NCBI GenBank assembly: GCA_015256945.1
Contig: JABZLB010000021.1
Coordinates: 1-46,859, forward strand
Length of the DNA: 46,859 bases
Direction: 5' to 3'
Origin: Prevotellaceae bacterium
Lineage (GTDB): Bacteria > Bacteroidota > Bacteroidia > Bacteroidales > Bacteroidaceae
Each line of letters opens with the position of its first letter. Position 1 is the stretch's first letter. The notes under the pieces are model-generated. The model was not told the DNA's origin. It saw nothing but the letters and a program-made list of their open reading frames with translations, and made no database searches. Positions 8,208 to 17,792 of the stretch are shown in pieces. The position numbers and the translations under genes were made by a program.

Positions 8208-11018
8208 TTAGCGGAAGTCGATGAGGAACTCGGTAATGCTTGCGTTCTCGCTGAGGTTCAGTTTTTTGCGCAAACGGTAGCGTGCACCTTCCACACCGCG
8301 CACCGTAAGGCCCGTAAACTGTGCCATTTCCTTGGTCGAAAGGTTCAGCCTGAGCAGGGCACAAAACTTCAAATCGGTTGTTGTCAGCATAGGATAACGC
8401 TCACGCAGATTGCGGAAAAAGTTGTTGTGCGTCAGGTCAAAGTTCGTACGGAACACCTCCCAATAGGCCTGATCGTCGATGGTTGCGCCGTAAAGCATGG
8501 CCCTAAGCTCCTTATCCATTTTGGGCTTACCGCCGTCGCGGCGCAGAATTTCCTGCCTGAGTCCCGTCAGTTGCTGTTTATGGATGGCAGCATTGATAGA
8601 CAGTGTGGCCAGCTCGCGGCTCTTATCCTTAAGCTGTTCTTCAAGCAGGGCGCGCTGTTGCTCCTCTATAATGCGCTGCTGTTCGGCCATACGCAGGTTC
8701 TGTTCGGTTTGCAGCTCGAGCAGTTTGCGTGCCTGTATGCGCATCATACGGCTGGTTCGCCAGCGTATAATCAGGTAAATAACGAGCGAAAGCAGCAGCA
8801 TATACAGCACAATGGCGGGCCACGACAGCAGCAACGGGCGTGTACGGACAAAGGCATACCGGCACGAGCCCAGCGTGCGGCCGGTGGCATCAATTACACT
8901 TACCGTCAGGCTATACGAACCATAATGCAGGTTGCTGAACGTACACAGGGGCTTTCGGGTTTCCATGCGGCGCGTGGAGCTGCTGCCCTCAAGCTGCCAT
9001 ACAAAGCGCAGGGCTTCGTTATCGTAGTTGGGGAACGAGGCGGTGAGGGTTACATTGCTGTGTACGGAGGGTTCGTCGCCGGTTAGCGACAACATGCGTT
9101 CATCGCCCGAAGAGGTCATCGTTGTAACGCGAACAAGGTGCAAGCGCCCGTAAAGGGTGCGCTGTGTAAGGCGCGAAAGGTCAACCCTGCCTACGCCGCC
9201 GTTCAAACAAAAAAACGCATAGTGGCCGTAAACACGCGTACGATTGGCATAATCGCTGCAGGTAAGGCCGAAGAAGGCCGACGGCAGGTCGTACAGTTTG
9301 CGAAAGCGTCCGCCGTGATACTCAACATACATGTACCCCCTGGTGGTCGACAGCCAGTAGTGATAATTGTCTACTGCCGCTGCCGACAGAATGTTTTCGC
9401 GGGCAAATGCTGCCATGGCGGCAACAGGAATAAAACCTCCCGAGGGGCGGGGTGTGTAGATATTGCGGCCGTCGGAAAGCACAATGTCGCCCCTTATCTT
9501 CATGACAAATATCTGGCTGTTGGCGTTTTCGTGCCCCAGCCGTGTATAGCATCGCACGCTGATAACGCGCTTCAGGTCGCCGCTCAGCTCAATACGGTAC
9601 ACGCCGCGGCTAAGGTGCGTGGCCCATATTACGCCATGGGCATCAATCTCAAACTGCTGAACAGGCTCCATAAAACCCTGTACGGTGTTGCGAAACTGCC
9701 AGTGGCCGTTGCGGTTTTCGTACACCATGAGGTTGCCGTAGCTGGCTTCAACCAGAAAGTTATCGCCACGGTCGGTATGCAGCAGGCGCATGCAGGTGCT
9801 GCTTGTATTCTGGGGGCTGCTCGTCATTTCTGACGAAAGCCCGTTTATGATGCGCGTACCGTAGTTGTTACCGGCTACTATCTGGTTGCCGAAAAGCCCT
9901 ATATGCCAGTTTTGTCCCGTCGTTCCCGTCACGGTATGAAAACCCGATGCATCGTTCATAACAATGTTCTGGTTTGTAGCAATATACATGGAGGCAGGCA
10001 AAACACATACGTCGTAAACCATACCTAACGGTGCAGAGCTGCTGGTTAACAGCGACAGCGGAGAACCGGTATGCACGAGGGCAATGCCCGTATCAAGCGC
10101 TGCCCACACGTTGTTGTCGCGGTCGGCAAACAGCCCCAGCACGGTATTGTTCTGCAACATGTGCGCCATGTCGTAATGCCAGCGCAGGCGTCCCGAGCTG
10201 TCAAGGCCGTAAAGGCCGCCCTTAATGGTGCCTATAACAAGGGTTCCGTCGCGTGTAACAATGGCGCGGTTGGCGTGGGCGGCAGCTATTTCGGCGGCAA
10301 AGGGGGCGGCAAAGGGGGTTACACGGCTGCCGGCAAGCACGTAAAGGCCATGCCCTGCCGTAACAAGAATAACACGGCCGCGACCTGACGGCAGCACCGC
10401 CACAACGTCGTCGCCACCCAGCTGCTGCCTGCTTACAAGGGGTTCGAAGCGGTTTTGTACCAGCCGGTAAAGACCGTCGTCAACAAGCTGCACCCATATC
10501 TCGTTACCAGCCCTGAAGAAATAAAGAGGCAGACGGCTGCCGTCGTAATGGGCCGTAACCGTATGGCCGTCATAATCGAACCACGAACAGAACGACTGGA
10601 AAAGGATATGCCCGTCGGCTGTGGGCACAATATTCCATATTTCGTCGTTGTGGGGGCGGTAGCTTTTCAGCGTTTTCCACAGCGAATGGTACAGGTATCG
10701 GCCAAAGTTGTCGCGCTCGAAGTAACCGAATTCCTGAAAACTTCCTGCATAAATACGTCGGCCGCGTGCCAGGCATGAACGCACTTTCTGGCCTGATGGC
10801 ATACGTGTCAGACACCATGTATAGCCGTCAAACGACAACAAACCCGCGTTGTTGCCGAACAACATCAGCCTGTCGGCATCCTGAGTAATGTCCCAGTTCT
10901 GCAGACCTGCACCATAATCGAAAGGTGAATAGTTGCTTACAACGGGTACAAAGTCCGCTGCAAACAGCACGTTGCTGAACAAAAAAGCGTATAATGACAA
11001 CAAAAACCTGCGAAACAT
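8208..11018 (-). CDS. Membrane-spanning SusR-like regulator with periplasmic sensor, YYY domain and LuxR-type HTH
   Basis: A 936-aa protein with a signal sequence/first membrane segment at 1-20 and a long periplasmic region (about 25-640) of beta-propeller character (repeated short strands such as GNNAGLLSFDGYTW, DRDNNVWAALDTG). A YYY-type domain follows (about 652-715), then one transmembrane helix (about 728-752), a coiled coil rich in Gln/Glu (about 755-830), and a C-terminal helix-turn-helix (about 872-936; LTTTDLKFCALLRLNLSTKE, then RGVEGARYRLRKKLNL). There is no histidine kinase or receiver domain. It is thus a one-component transmembrane regulator, broadly analogous to SusR. It is divergent from the susC-susD-GH144-GH3 operon and most likely senses that locus's oligosaccharide in the periplasm and activates the operon. 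Confidence 0.85.
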   Translation of the reverse strand: MFRRFLLSLYAFLFSNVLFAADFVPVVSNYSPFDYGAGLQNWDITQDADRLMLFGNNAGLLSFDGYTWCLTRMPSGQKVRSCLARGRRIYAGSFQEFGYFERDNFGRYLYHSLWKTLKSYRPHNDEIWNIVPTADGHILFQSFCSWFDYDGHTVTAHYDGSRLPLYFFRAGNEIWVQLVDDGLYRLVQNRFEPLVSRQQLGGDDVVAVLPSGRGRVILVTAGHGLYVLAGSRVTPFAAPFAAEIAAAHANRAIVTRDGTLVIGTIKGGLYGLDSSGRLRWHYDMAHMLQNNTVLGLFADRDNNVWAALDTGIALVHTGSPLSLLTSSSAPLGMVYDVCVLPASMYIATNQNIVMNDASGFHTVTGTTGQNWHIGLFGNQIVAGNNYGTRIINGLSSEMTSSPQNTSSTCMRLLHTDRGDNFLVEASYGNLMVYENRNGHWQFRNTVQGFMEPVQQFEIDAHGVIWATHLSRGVYRIELSGDLKRVISVRCYTRLGHENANSQIFVMKIRGDIVLSDGRNIYTPRPSGGFIPVAAMAAFARENILSAAAVDNYHYWLSTTRGYMYVEYHGGRFRKLYDLPSAFFGLTCSDYANRTRVYGHYAFFCLNGGVGRVDLSRLTQRTLYGRLHLVRVTTMTSSGDERMLSLTGDEPSVHSNVTLTASFPNYDNEALRFVWQLEGSSSTRRMETRKPLCTFSNLHYGSYSLTVSVIDATGRTLGSCRYAFVRTRPLLLSWPAIVLYMLLLSLVIYLIIRWRTSRMMRIQARKLLELQTEQNLRMAEQQRIIEEQQRALLEEQLKDKSRELATLSINAAIHKQQLTGLRQEILRRDGGKPKMDKELRAMLYGATIDDQAYWEVFRTNFDLTHNNFFRNLRERYPMLTTTDLKFCALLRLNLSTKEMAQFTGLTVRGVEGARYRLRKKLNLSENASITEFLIDFR

Positions 11019-11190
11019 ACAATGCTATTGAAGATAAATAATGAAAGCCTCATCCACCCGTTACGATAAAAAGGCCACTGCCTGCCCTCGACGGGGTGAT
11101 TACTTAAAGCTCAAATATTGAACAGAGAATGATCTTGTCTCCTTCTAATTTTTCAACTCCTTAATCTCCTTTTAAGAGCTTTCGTTGCTA

Positions 11191-11222
11191 CAAAAGTATA
11201 TAAAATATCTTAAGTAACCCAA
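11191..11222 (-). promoter_or_regulatory. Promoter for the membrane regulator gene
   Basis: Minus strand TACTTTTG (11191-11198) fits the -7 box TAnnTTTG; TTG (11220-11222) lies 21 bases upstream. The predicted leader is about 165 bases. With the promoter at 11415-11446, it makes the 462-base gap 11019-11480 a divergent control region. Confidence 0.5.
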
Positions 11223-11414
11223 CCATTATGGCCCTTTTTTATCGTAGTAAATGCTTGATTAAGGTCAAATTGAAGATGTATCCAGCCATAAAACATGATT
11301 TATATCAATGTTTTTGTATATATATAATAAATTAGTTTACAAATAGTTATCATATATATAGTAGCTGTAAAGTACCTTGTTAAAAGGTGATAGTAGCCAT
11401 TACGTAGAATGTTT

Positions 11415-11446
11415 TTTGGGCATCGTAAAACCTTAACATACCTTTG
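11415..11446 (+). promoter_or_regulatory. Promoter of the susC-susD-GH144 operon
   Basis: TTTG (11415-11418), 20 bases, then TACCTTTG (11439-11446): a near-perfect Bacteroidota housekeeping promoter, 34 bases before the susC ATG. Inverted half-sites TTACG (11399-11403) and CGTAA (11424-11428) straddle the -33 box. Confidence 0.7.
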
Positions 11447-11480
11447 CGCTACTAAATTTGAATAACCTGACAACTTCAAA

Positions 11481-14400
11481 ATGAAAAAATTAGTATTAGT
11501 TCTCATGCTGGCCCTTGGCGTCCAGTGTGCTTTTGCACAGTCCCAGACGGTTAAAGGTACAGTAGTTGACCAGGCCAACGAGCCGGTAATCGGAGCAACA
11601 GTATCAGTAAACGGAACACAAAAGGGTGCCGTTACCGATGCCAATGGAAACTTTTCAATAGCTGATGTGCCGGCGGGCGCAAAGGTAACCGTTTCGTATC
11701 TTGGTATGAAAACCACCACTCTGCCTGCTACGGCACAGATGTCGGTGACGCTAACCGACGACTCTAAAATGCTTGACGAGGTAGTTGCCATAGGTTATGG
11801 TTCGGCCAAAGTGAAAGATTTAACCAGCCCTATCGCTGTTGTGAAGGGCGACCAGCTGCTTAGTACGCCCTCGTCGTCGCCCATGGCGGCCATGCAAGGC
11901 AAGGTAGCGGGCGTGAATGTAGTAAACAGTGGTGTGCCCGGTGCAGGCCCTACGGTGCGCGTTCGCGGCACAGGCTCGTTTGCAAACAGCAATCCTTTAT
12001 ATGTCGTTGACGGCATGTTCTACGACAATATCAACTTTCTTAACAGCGAAGATATTGAAGACATGAGCGTGCTTAAGGACGCATCGGCTGCGGCAATATA
12101 CGGTGTTCGTGCTGCCAACGGCGTGGTAATTATCACCACTAAGAAAGGACAGCGCAACCAAAAAGCACAAATTACATACGACGGATACGTGGGAATGCAG
12201 CAGGCTACCAACGTATTGAAGATGGCAAACTCGAGCCAATATGCACAAATGCTGATGGAGGCCGACTACAATGCCTACAATAATTACTTTAAACAAAGCA
12301 TTAACCGTTACGGCGGCAGCTATGCAGATGCCGACTTCCACAATTGGACGTACGGCAGTAATACCAACTGGTATGACGAGCTTCTGCGCAAAGCGGTCAT
12401 CACTAACCACAGCATCAACATATCGGGAGGCAGCGATCGAGCTACCTATACGTTGGGCGTGAACTATCTTTACCAAAACGGTATCATGAAAACTGACAAC
12501 GATTACAAGCGCCTTAACTTCCGCGCTCGCGTTGATTATGATGCTACCGACTGGCTTACTGTGGGCTTTAACGGTATCATGTCGAAGGCAAACCAGCAGT
12601 TTGCCAACAATGCGGCATGGCAACAGGCCTTCAATGCTCCGGGTATTTATCCCGTATACGACGAGAACAACGCCCTTGCTACACCTGAAAAATTTGCCAG
12701 CCCGTCGTCAGTAGGCTTTACAAACAACTTCTATAACCCCGTAGCCACAGCTACTTACTACGACAGCACCAATCGTACAAGCCTGTACAGTACGAGCTTC
12801 TACGCCCTGTTTAAGCTGCTTCCTGAGAAGCTAAGCTTCAAGACAAGCATTAATTACGATCACTCTGCAGCGCAGGCAGCAGGCTTCACACCGAAGTATT
12901 ATATCAGCAATACGCTGCAAACAACGGCCACTTACTTAAGTAAAAGTATGACCGATATAGACAATTATATATGGGATAACACGCTGCAATACAACGATTC
13001 GTGGGGTAAACACACGCTCGGCGCGATGGCAGGCTTCTCCATGCGCGAAGAAAACACGCGTTATTTAATGGGTGCACGCTCGAACGTTCCGGCAGGAAAG
13101 GACGAGTATAAGTACATAGGCCTGGGCGATGAAAACTCAAGTAAGAACGGCGACAGCGGCTCAACATACCGCGGTATGTCTTATTTCGGCCGTATAAATT
13201 ACAGTTATGCCGACAAGTATCTGCTGATGCTCACCATGCGTGCCGACGGAAGCTCGAAGTATCAGGAGCACTGGGGCTACTTCCCTTCGATAGGAACGGC
13301 ATGGGTTGTAACCGAAGAACCCTGGATGAAAGACGTAAAAGGCATCGACTATCTGAAGTTACGTGCCAGCTGGGGTGCGCTTGGCAACGACCATGTAGCG
13401 GCAAGTGACGGCTTCGCCAGCATATCAACGGGCAACAATACATCTGGTGTATTTGGCAATAACATCTATCCGGGTTACCAGAATAACAGCTATTTCAGTT
13501 ACCTTAAGTGGGAACGCGTGGAGGAATTTAACCTCGGTTTTAACCTCGCTACGCTGAAAAACCGACTGAATATCGATGTAGACTATTTCCATCGCATGAC
13601 TAAAAACGCGGTGGTTAGTCCACAAATTGCGTTCGATAACCGCACACTCGCCGGCAATTACGGTCGCATTCTGAACCACGGTGTTGACGTATCGGCAACA
13701 TGGAACAACCGTATCGGTGCAAGCTTTAAATACCATGTGGGTACGAATTTCTCATATATCCGCAACGAAGTAAAGGCTCTTGGCGGACAAGAAATGATTA
13801 AAAACGGCAAGACTGTCAACTGGGTGGGTCACGAAATGAACTCATTTTACGGATATGTTGTGGAAGGAATATACCAGAATGCCGCCGAAGTTGCTGCCGA
13901 CCCAACGGCTGTTTTGAACGGCTTAGAGCCGGGCGACTTCAAATATAAGGACCTGAACGGCGATGGAAAAATAGATGGAAACGACCGCACTACGCTCGGC
14001 TCGTATCAGCCTAACTTCATATACGGAGCTAATTTTGGCTTTGAATCGAAAGGACTCGACTTCGAACTGACCACATACGGACAGGCTAAAGTGCAGATGT
14101 TTAACCGCAAACGCGCCCTGCGTTACGCGCAAAGTAACTACAATTTTGACGAAAAGCAGTATACAGAACGGTGGACAGGCGAAGGCTCTACCAACACTCA
14201 CCCATCGGCAAAAGCGCTGATTAAGGGTTGGAACGTGAGCGACCAGCGTGTGAATTCTTATTTCGTTGAGAGCGCAAGCTTCTTCCGAATTCAGAACATC
14301 ACAATGGGATATTCGTTCAAAAACATCAAACTCGGCAGCTATACTTTGCCTGGTGTGCGCCTCAGTCTGACAGCAGACCGTCCGCTTACCATCTTCACGG

Positions 14401-14501
14401 CTCAAGCTTTTACGCCTGAACTTACCGACGCAGAAGGCTGGGACACACAGGTTTATCCGCTTACGGCAACCTATACATTTGGTGTTCAGTTCAAATTCTA
14501 A
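11481..14501 (+). CDS. SusC-family TonB-linked transporter of the putative beta-1,2-glucan locus
   Basis: A 1006-aa protein: signal peptide MKKLVLVLMLALGVQCAFAQ, carboxypeptidase-regulatory-like domain (about 22-100, ANEPVIGATVSVNGTQKGAV), plug domain (about 105-230, with AAMQGKVAGVNVV, LYVVDGMF, AAIYGVRAANGVVI), then a beta-barrel ending FGVQFKF. It is complete, with no frameshift. It forms the outer-membrane channel that imports oligosaccharides bound by the SusD encoded 24 bases downstream. The operon continues with GH144 and then GH3 genes, so the likely cargo is beta-1,2-gluco-oligosaccharide; this is inferred from the enzymes, not from the transporter itself. Confidence 0.95.
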   Translation: MKKLVLVLMLALGVQCAFAQSQTVKGTVVDQANEPVIGATVSVNGTQKGAVTDANGNFSIADVPAGAKVTVSYLGMKTTTLPATAQMSVTLTDDSKMLDEVVAIGYGSAKVKDLTSPIAVVKGDQLLSTPSSSPMAAMQGKVAGVNVVNSGVPGAGPTVRVRGTGSFANSNPLYVVDGMFYDNINFLNSEDIEDMSVLKDASAAAIYGVRAANGVVIITTKKGQRNQKAQITYDGYVGMQQATNVLKMANSSQYAQMLMEADYNAYNNYFKQSINRYGGSYADADFHNWTYGSNTNWYDELLRKAVITNHSINISGGSDRATYTLGVNYLYQNGIMKTDNDYKRLNFRARVDYDATDWLTVGFNGIMSKANQQFANNAAWQQAFNAPGIYPVYDENNALATPEKFASPSSVGFTNNFYNPVATATYYDSTNRTSLYSTSFYALFKLLPEKLSFKTSINYDHSAAQAAGFTPKYYISNTLQTTATYLSKSMTDIDNYIWDNTLQYNDSWGKHTLGAMAGFSMREENTRYLMGARSNVPAGKDEYKYIGLGDENSSKNGDSGSTYRGMSYFGRINYSYADKYLLMLTMRADGSSKYQEHWGYFPSIGTAWVVTEEPWMKDVKGIDYLKLRASWGALGNDHVAASDGFASISTGNNTSGVFGNNIYPGYQNNSYFSYLKWERVEEFNLGFNLATLKNRLNIDVDYFHRMTKNAVVSPQIAFDNRTLAGNYGRILNHGVDVSATWNNRIGASFKYHVGTNFSYIRNEVKALGGQEMIKNGKTVNWVGHEMNSFYGYVVEGIYQNAAEVAADPTAVLNGLEPGDFKYKDLNGDGKIDGNDRTTLGSYQPNFIYGANFGFESKGLDFELTTYGQAKVQMFNRKRALRYAQSNYNFDEKQYTERWTGEGSTNTHPSAKALIKGWNVSDQRVNSYFVESASFFRIQNITMGYSFKNIKLGSYTLPGVRLSLTADRPLTIFTAQAFTPELTDAEGWDTQVYPLTATYTFGVQFKF

Positions 14502-14525
14502 CAACATTCTTAACACTTCCAGACA

Positions 14526-15980
14526 ATGAAATTATCTAAATATTTCGCTTTTCTTGCCTTCGCAGCGTTATCTTTCACCTCGTGCAACAGCTTTTTGGAC
14601 AAGGCTCCTGAGAACAGCGTTCCTGAGACAAGCGTTGATTTCGCAAACCTCGACAACCTCTACCAACCCGTTTCAGGCGTTTATGCCAAGGTGCGCACGG
14701 GCGCAATGCACTGGGTTATCTACCCACAGATTGCCGTTCGTGACGACGATATGTGGTCGGGAAGGACGGACGACCAGCAGCTTCTCGTCAATATCGGCAA
14801 GTATCAATATGATAATACCTTCTGGGGACTGAACGAAATGTGGAATCAGTATTACGGTATCATCAAAACTGCTAATGCTGCTCTCGTCTCACTCGAGGAG
14901 TATTCAAAACACATGACAACCGCCAGCCAGCTGCAAACCTATCGTACTTACTGCGGCGAAGTGCGCTTTTTACGCGCCTGGACCTATTATATGCTCACGC
15001 GAACATTCGGCGATGTAACCATCCTGCGCGACAATAAGCAGGGCGATCTCACCCGTTCTACACGTGCTGCAGTGTATCATTACATGCTCGAAGACCTTGA
15101 TTTCGCCTACCAGAACTGCGAAAAGAAGCGTCCCAACCAAATGGAACACGCGGGTGCTGTGACGGCATACACAGCCGAAGCCCTCGCAGCCAAGGTTTAT
15201 ATGGAGCAAAACGACTACCAGAAAGCACTTGACGCTACGAACGATATTATCCAAAACGGCCAGTTCTCGTTGTATAACAACTACGCCGAACTGTTTAAAA
15301 TACCCGGCAAATTAAGCGATGAGAGCCTGTTTGAAGTGCAGACAACCGACTTCGGTACGGGCGCAGGTGAGATGGTTGACGCCGATCAGTGGTTTGTTTT
15401 TCAGAATCCAGGCTCGATGGGTGGGTGGAATTTCATGCGCTTTTACCCTGCCTTTTATCAGTGGGCACAAAACCGTGGTGAAACCGTTCGCCTTGCCAAC
15501 ACGTTCCTTCAGGGCGGAACCACAACGGCATGGGGCGATGCAATTGGCGGCAGTACGACTGAATTTTACAACGCCAAGGTTTATACGCCCCGGAGTGAAC
15601 TTACTGCTGGTCGCACAAAACCGTCATCAAACAACAATATCCGCCTCATGCGCTATGCCGATGTGTTGCTGATTAACGCGGAGGCAAAGGTGCGGTTGGG
15701 ACAGAACGGCGATGCAACCTTCAACCTTGTACGCGCTCGTGCTGCCATGCCTGCGATTACTGGGGTAACACTTGACCAGATAATTGACGAACGACGCATG
15801 GAGTTTGCCGGCGAGTGGGGCGAACGATACAACGACCTTATCCGCACAGGCAAGGCTGCTTCTGTATTACAAGGCAACCCAAACAAGAACGGATGGACAG
15901 CCGACAAGACTTATTTCCCGCTGCCGTTTAATCAGCTCGACCAGGTGCCGGCACTGAAAAATACGCCCAAAAACAATTAA
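14526..15980 (+). CDS. SusD-family surface glycan-binding lipoprotein
   Basis: A 484-aa protein with lipoprotein signal (SFTSC, Cys20) followed by NSFLDKAPEN, the common SusD N-terminus. SusD helices are seen in GEVRFLRAWTYYMLTRTFGD and the C-terminal signature in LDQIIDERRMEFAGEWGERY followed by NDLIRTGKA. It ends with YFPLPFNQLDQVPALKN, as in other SusD proteins. It is the partner of the SusC encoded just upstream and the only dedicated surface glycan-binding protein in the operon; no separate SusE/F-like protein is present. At 484 residues it is at the short end for the family. Confidence 0.93.
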   Translation: MKLSKYFAFLAFAALSFTSCNSFLDKAPENSVPETSVDFANLDNLYQPVSGVYAKVRTGAMHWVIYPQIAVRDDDMWSGRTDDQQLLVNIGKYQYDNTFWGLNEMWNQYYGIIKTANAALVSLEEYSKHMTTASQLQTYRTYCGEVRFLRAWTYYMLTRTFGDVTILRDNKQGDLTRSTRAAVYHYMLEDLDFAYQNCEKKRPNQMEHAGAVTAYTAEALAAKVYMEQNDYQKALDATNDIIQNGQFSLYNNYAELFKIPGKLSDESLFEVQTTDFGTGAGEMVDADQWFVFQNPGSMGGWNFMRFYPAFYQWAQNRGETVRLANTFLQGGTTTAWGDAIGGSTTEFYNAKVYTPRSELTAGRTKPSSNNNIRLMRYADVLLINAEAKVRLGQNGDATFNLVRARAAMPAITGVTLDQIIDERRMEFAGEWGERYNDLIRTGKAASVLQGNPNKNGWTADKTYFPLPFNQLDQVPALKNTPKNN

Positions 15981-16008
15981 TTGGCAACGCTATCATTATA
16001 GCATCTTC

Positions 16009-17391
16009 ATGACCCGCTTCTCATATCTCCTCCCCGTTATGACCCTGTTGTTCGCCGGTTCTTCCTGTTCGTCAGCCGAATCAGCGGACAGAGGCACAAC
16101 AAATAGCCCGCTACCATCCACACATATCACAAAGATGGAAGGACGACCGGATAGTTTTGCCACCGACTCGGCGATGCTCGACTACATTCAAAAGGTCACC
16201 TTCAACTACATGTGGGAGGGTGGAGAGCCTGTCTCAGGGATGGCACCCGAGCGTATTCACCTCGATAACATCTACCCTGACAACGATAAAGACGTTGTTA
16301 CACTGGGTGGAAGTGCATTCGGCGTAGCCGGAATTATCGTAGCCATTGAACGCGGATTCATACCCCGTAACGACGGTGTGGCCCGGCTGTCACGTATTGT
16401 TGACTACCTCTCTACGGCGGATAGGTTCCACGGTGCCTGGCCTCACTGGCTCAAAGGACCCACTGGACGCGTTGTCAGTTTTGGCCAAAAGGATAACGGT
16501 GGCGACCTTGTTGAAACGTCGTTTATGCTGCAGGCTCTGCTCTGCGTGCGGCAATATTTCAAAGATGGCAACGCTACCGAGAGAGCTTTGGCAAAGAAAG
16601 CTGACAAGTTATGGCGCGAAGTTGAGTTCGACTGGTACACCAGGGGCGGCCAACACGTGCTTTACTGGCACTGGTCGCCATCGTACGGCTGGCAGATGAA
16701 CTTCCCCGTCACGGGATATAATGAATGTATGGTGATGTATATTCTGGCGGCTTCATCGCCCACCCACAGCGTGCCCGCAGCATGTTACCATGAGGGTTGG
16801 GCACGCTCTGGCGCTATAAAGTCGAACGCTGCGCCTTATGACTACCCGCTTGAAGTATCGCATAACGGAGCCGAAGCGACAGGCGGACCGCTCTTTTGGG
16901 CGCATTACTCGTGGTTTGGACTGAATCCTCACGGACTGAAAGACCGCTATGCCAACTACTGGAACGTCGTATGCGACCATGCTTTAAGCAATTGGGCCTA
17001 CTGCATCGCGAACCCAAAGGGCTACAAAGGCTACGGAAAGGCATGCTGGGGACTTACTGCAAGTTACAGTACGGTGGGCTATTCGGCTCACGCTCCCAAC
17101 AACGACCTCGGCGTAATTACGCCTACTGCTGCCCTGAGTTCGTTTCCATACGCACCCCGTCAGTCAATGGCCGCGCTGAAATACTTCTGGCAACAGGGTG
17201 CGTGGATATGGGGAAAATATGGCTTTTACGATGCCTTCTCTGAGCAATACAACTGGACGCTGCCGCGCTATCTGGCCATTGATCAGCTCATGATCACGCC
17301 CATGATTGAGAATTATCGCTCTGGTCTGCTCTGGAAACTGTTCATGAGTTGTCCCGAAATACAAGAAGGGCTGAAAAATTTAGGATTTTAG
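16009..17391 (+). CDS. GH144-type endo-beta-1,2-glucanase (glycoamylase-like domain) lipoprotein
   Basis: A 460-aa protein with a lipoprotein signal (FAGSSC, Cys20) and one catalytic (alpha/alpha)6-barrel-like domain of the Pfam glycoamylase type, running from about residue 40 to the end. Recognised stretches include FNYMWEGGEPVSGMAPER, GGDLVETSFMLQALL, FWAHYSWFGLNPHGLKDRY and NNDLGVITPTAALSSFPYAP. Characterised Bacteroidota members (Chitinophaga, Parabacteroides) are GH144 endo-beta-1,2-glucanases that release sophoro-oligosaccharides. The length is right for a complete GH144. The gene begins 28 bases after susD and is in the same operon. Membership of GH144 rather than another glycoamylase-fold group rests on this recognition plus the adjacent GH3; other beta-glucan specificity is possible. 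Confidence 0.8.
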   Translation: MTRFSYLLPVMTLLFAGSSCSSAESADRGTTNSPLPSTHITKMEGRPDSFATDSAMLDYIQKVTFNYMWEGGEPVSGMAPERIHLDNIYPDNDKDVVTLGGSAFGVAGIIVAIERGFIPRNDGVARLSRIVDYLSTADRFHGAWPHWLKGPTGRVVSFGQKDNGGDLVETSFMLQALLCVRQYFKDGNATERALAKKADKLWREVEFDWYTRGGQHVLYWHWSPSYGWQMNFPVTGYNECMVMYILAASSPTHSVPAACYHEGWARSGAIKSNAAPYDYPLEVSHNGAEATGGPLFWAHYSWFGLNPHGLKDRYANYWNVVCDHALSNWAYCIANPKGYKGYGKACWGLTASYSTVGYSAHAPNNDLGVITPTAALSSFPYAPRQSMAALKYFWQQGAWIWGKYGFYDAFSEQYNWTLPRYLAIDQLMITPMIENYRSGLLWKLFMSCPEIQEGLKNLGF

Positions 17392-17778
17392 AAGCCTCTC
17401 CTAACTCCTCCCAAAGGGGGGACTATCAGCGTACGGAGAAACCAAAGGTAATATACACCTTATATAATAAGGGCGGCAGCGCAATATGAAAAGGAGATTG
17501 ATTTCATAAAATAAGGACTGTGAAGCTGGCTAACAAGAACAGCAGCGCAACACAACAAGGATGTAAATATAAAGGTAAACTTATGATAACGAGGTTCTAT
17601 AATAAAATAAAACTGTTACCTTCGCAACATAAACACAGTATTTAACCACTGATGAAGTAGGACAACAATAAAACAAGCCTCTCATCACCAAAGAATATAT
17701 AACAAAACCAATAATAACAAACCAGGCCAGACATCCGCATAAGTTCCCCTCGCCCAAAGGGGGATCAGGAAGAGGCTT
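17392..17778. repeat. Inverted copies of a CCTCCCAAAGGGGGG-type intergenic element around the GH144-GH3 gap
   Basis: AAGCCTCTCCTAACTCCTCC then CAAAGGGGGG (17392-17421) recurs in inverted form at 17745-17778 (AAGCCTCTTCCTGATCCCCC when read on the minus strand). Each copy can form a small CCC/GGG hairpin. Such GC hairpins are common between genes in this group. Between them lies a weak -7 box TACCTTCG (17617-17624), the only promoter-like sequence for the GH3 gene. I see nothing else in this 401-base gap. Confidence 0.5.
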
Positions 17779-17792
17779 AATTTAAAACTTTC

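Noticed and set aside
8427..9086. 219-codon plus-strand ORF inside the regulator gene
   Set aside because: It lies opposite the membrane, coiled-coil and YYY regions of a convincing minus-strand gene; composition is that of an antisense shadow.
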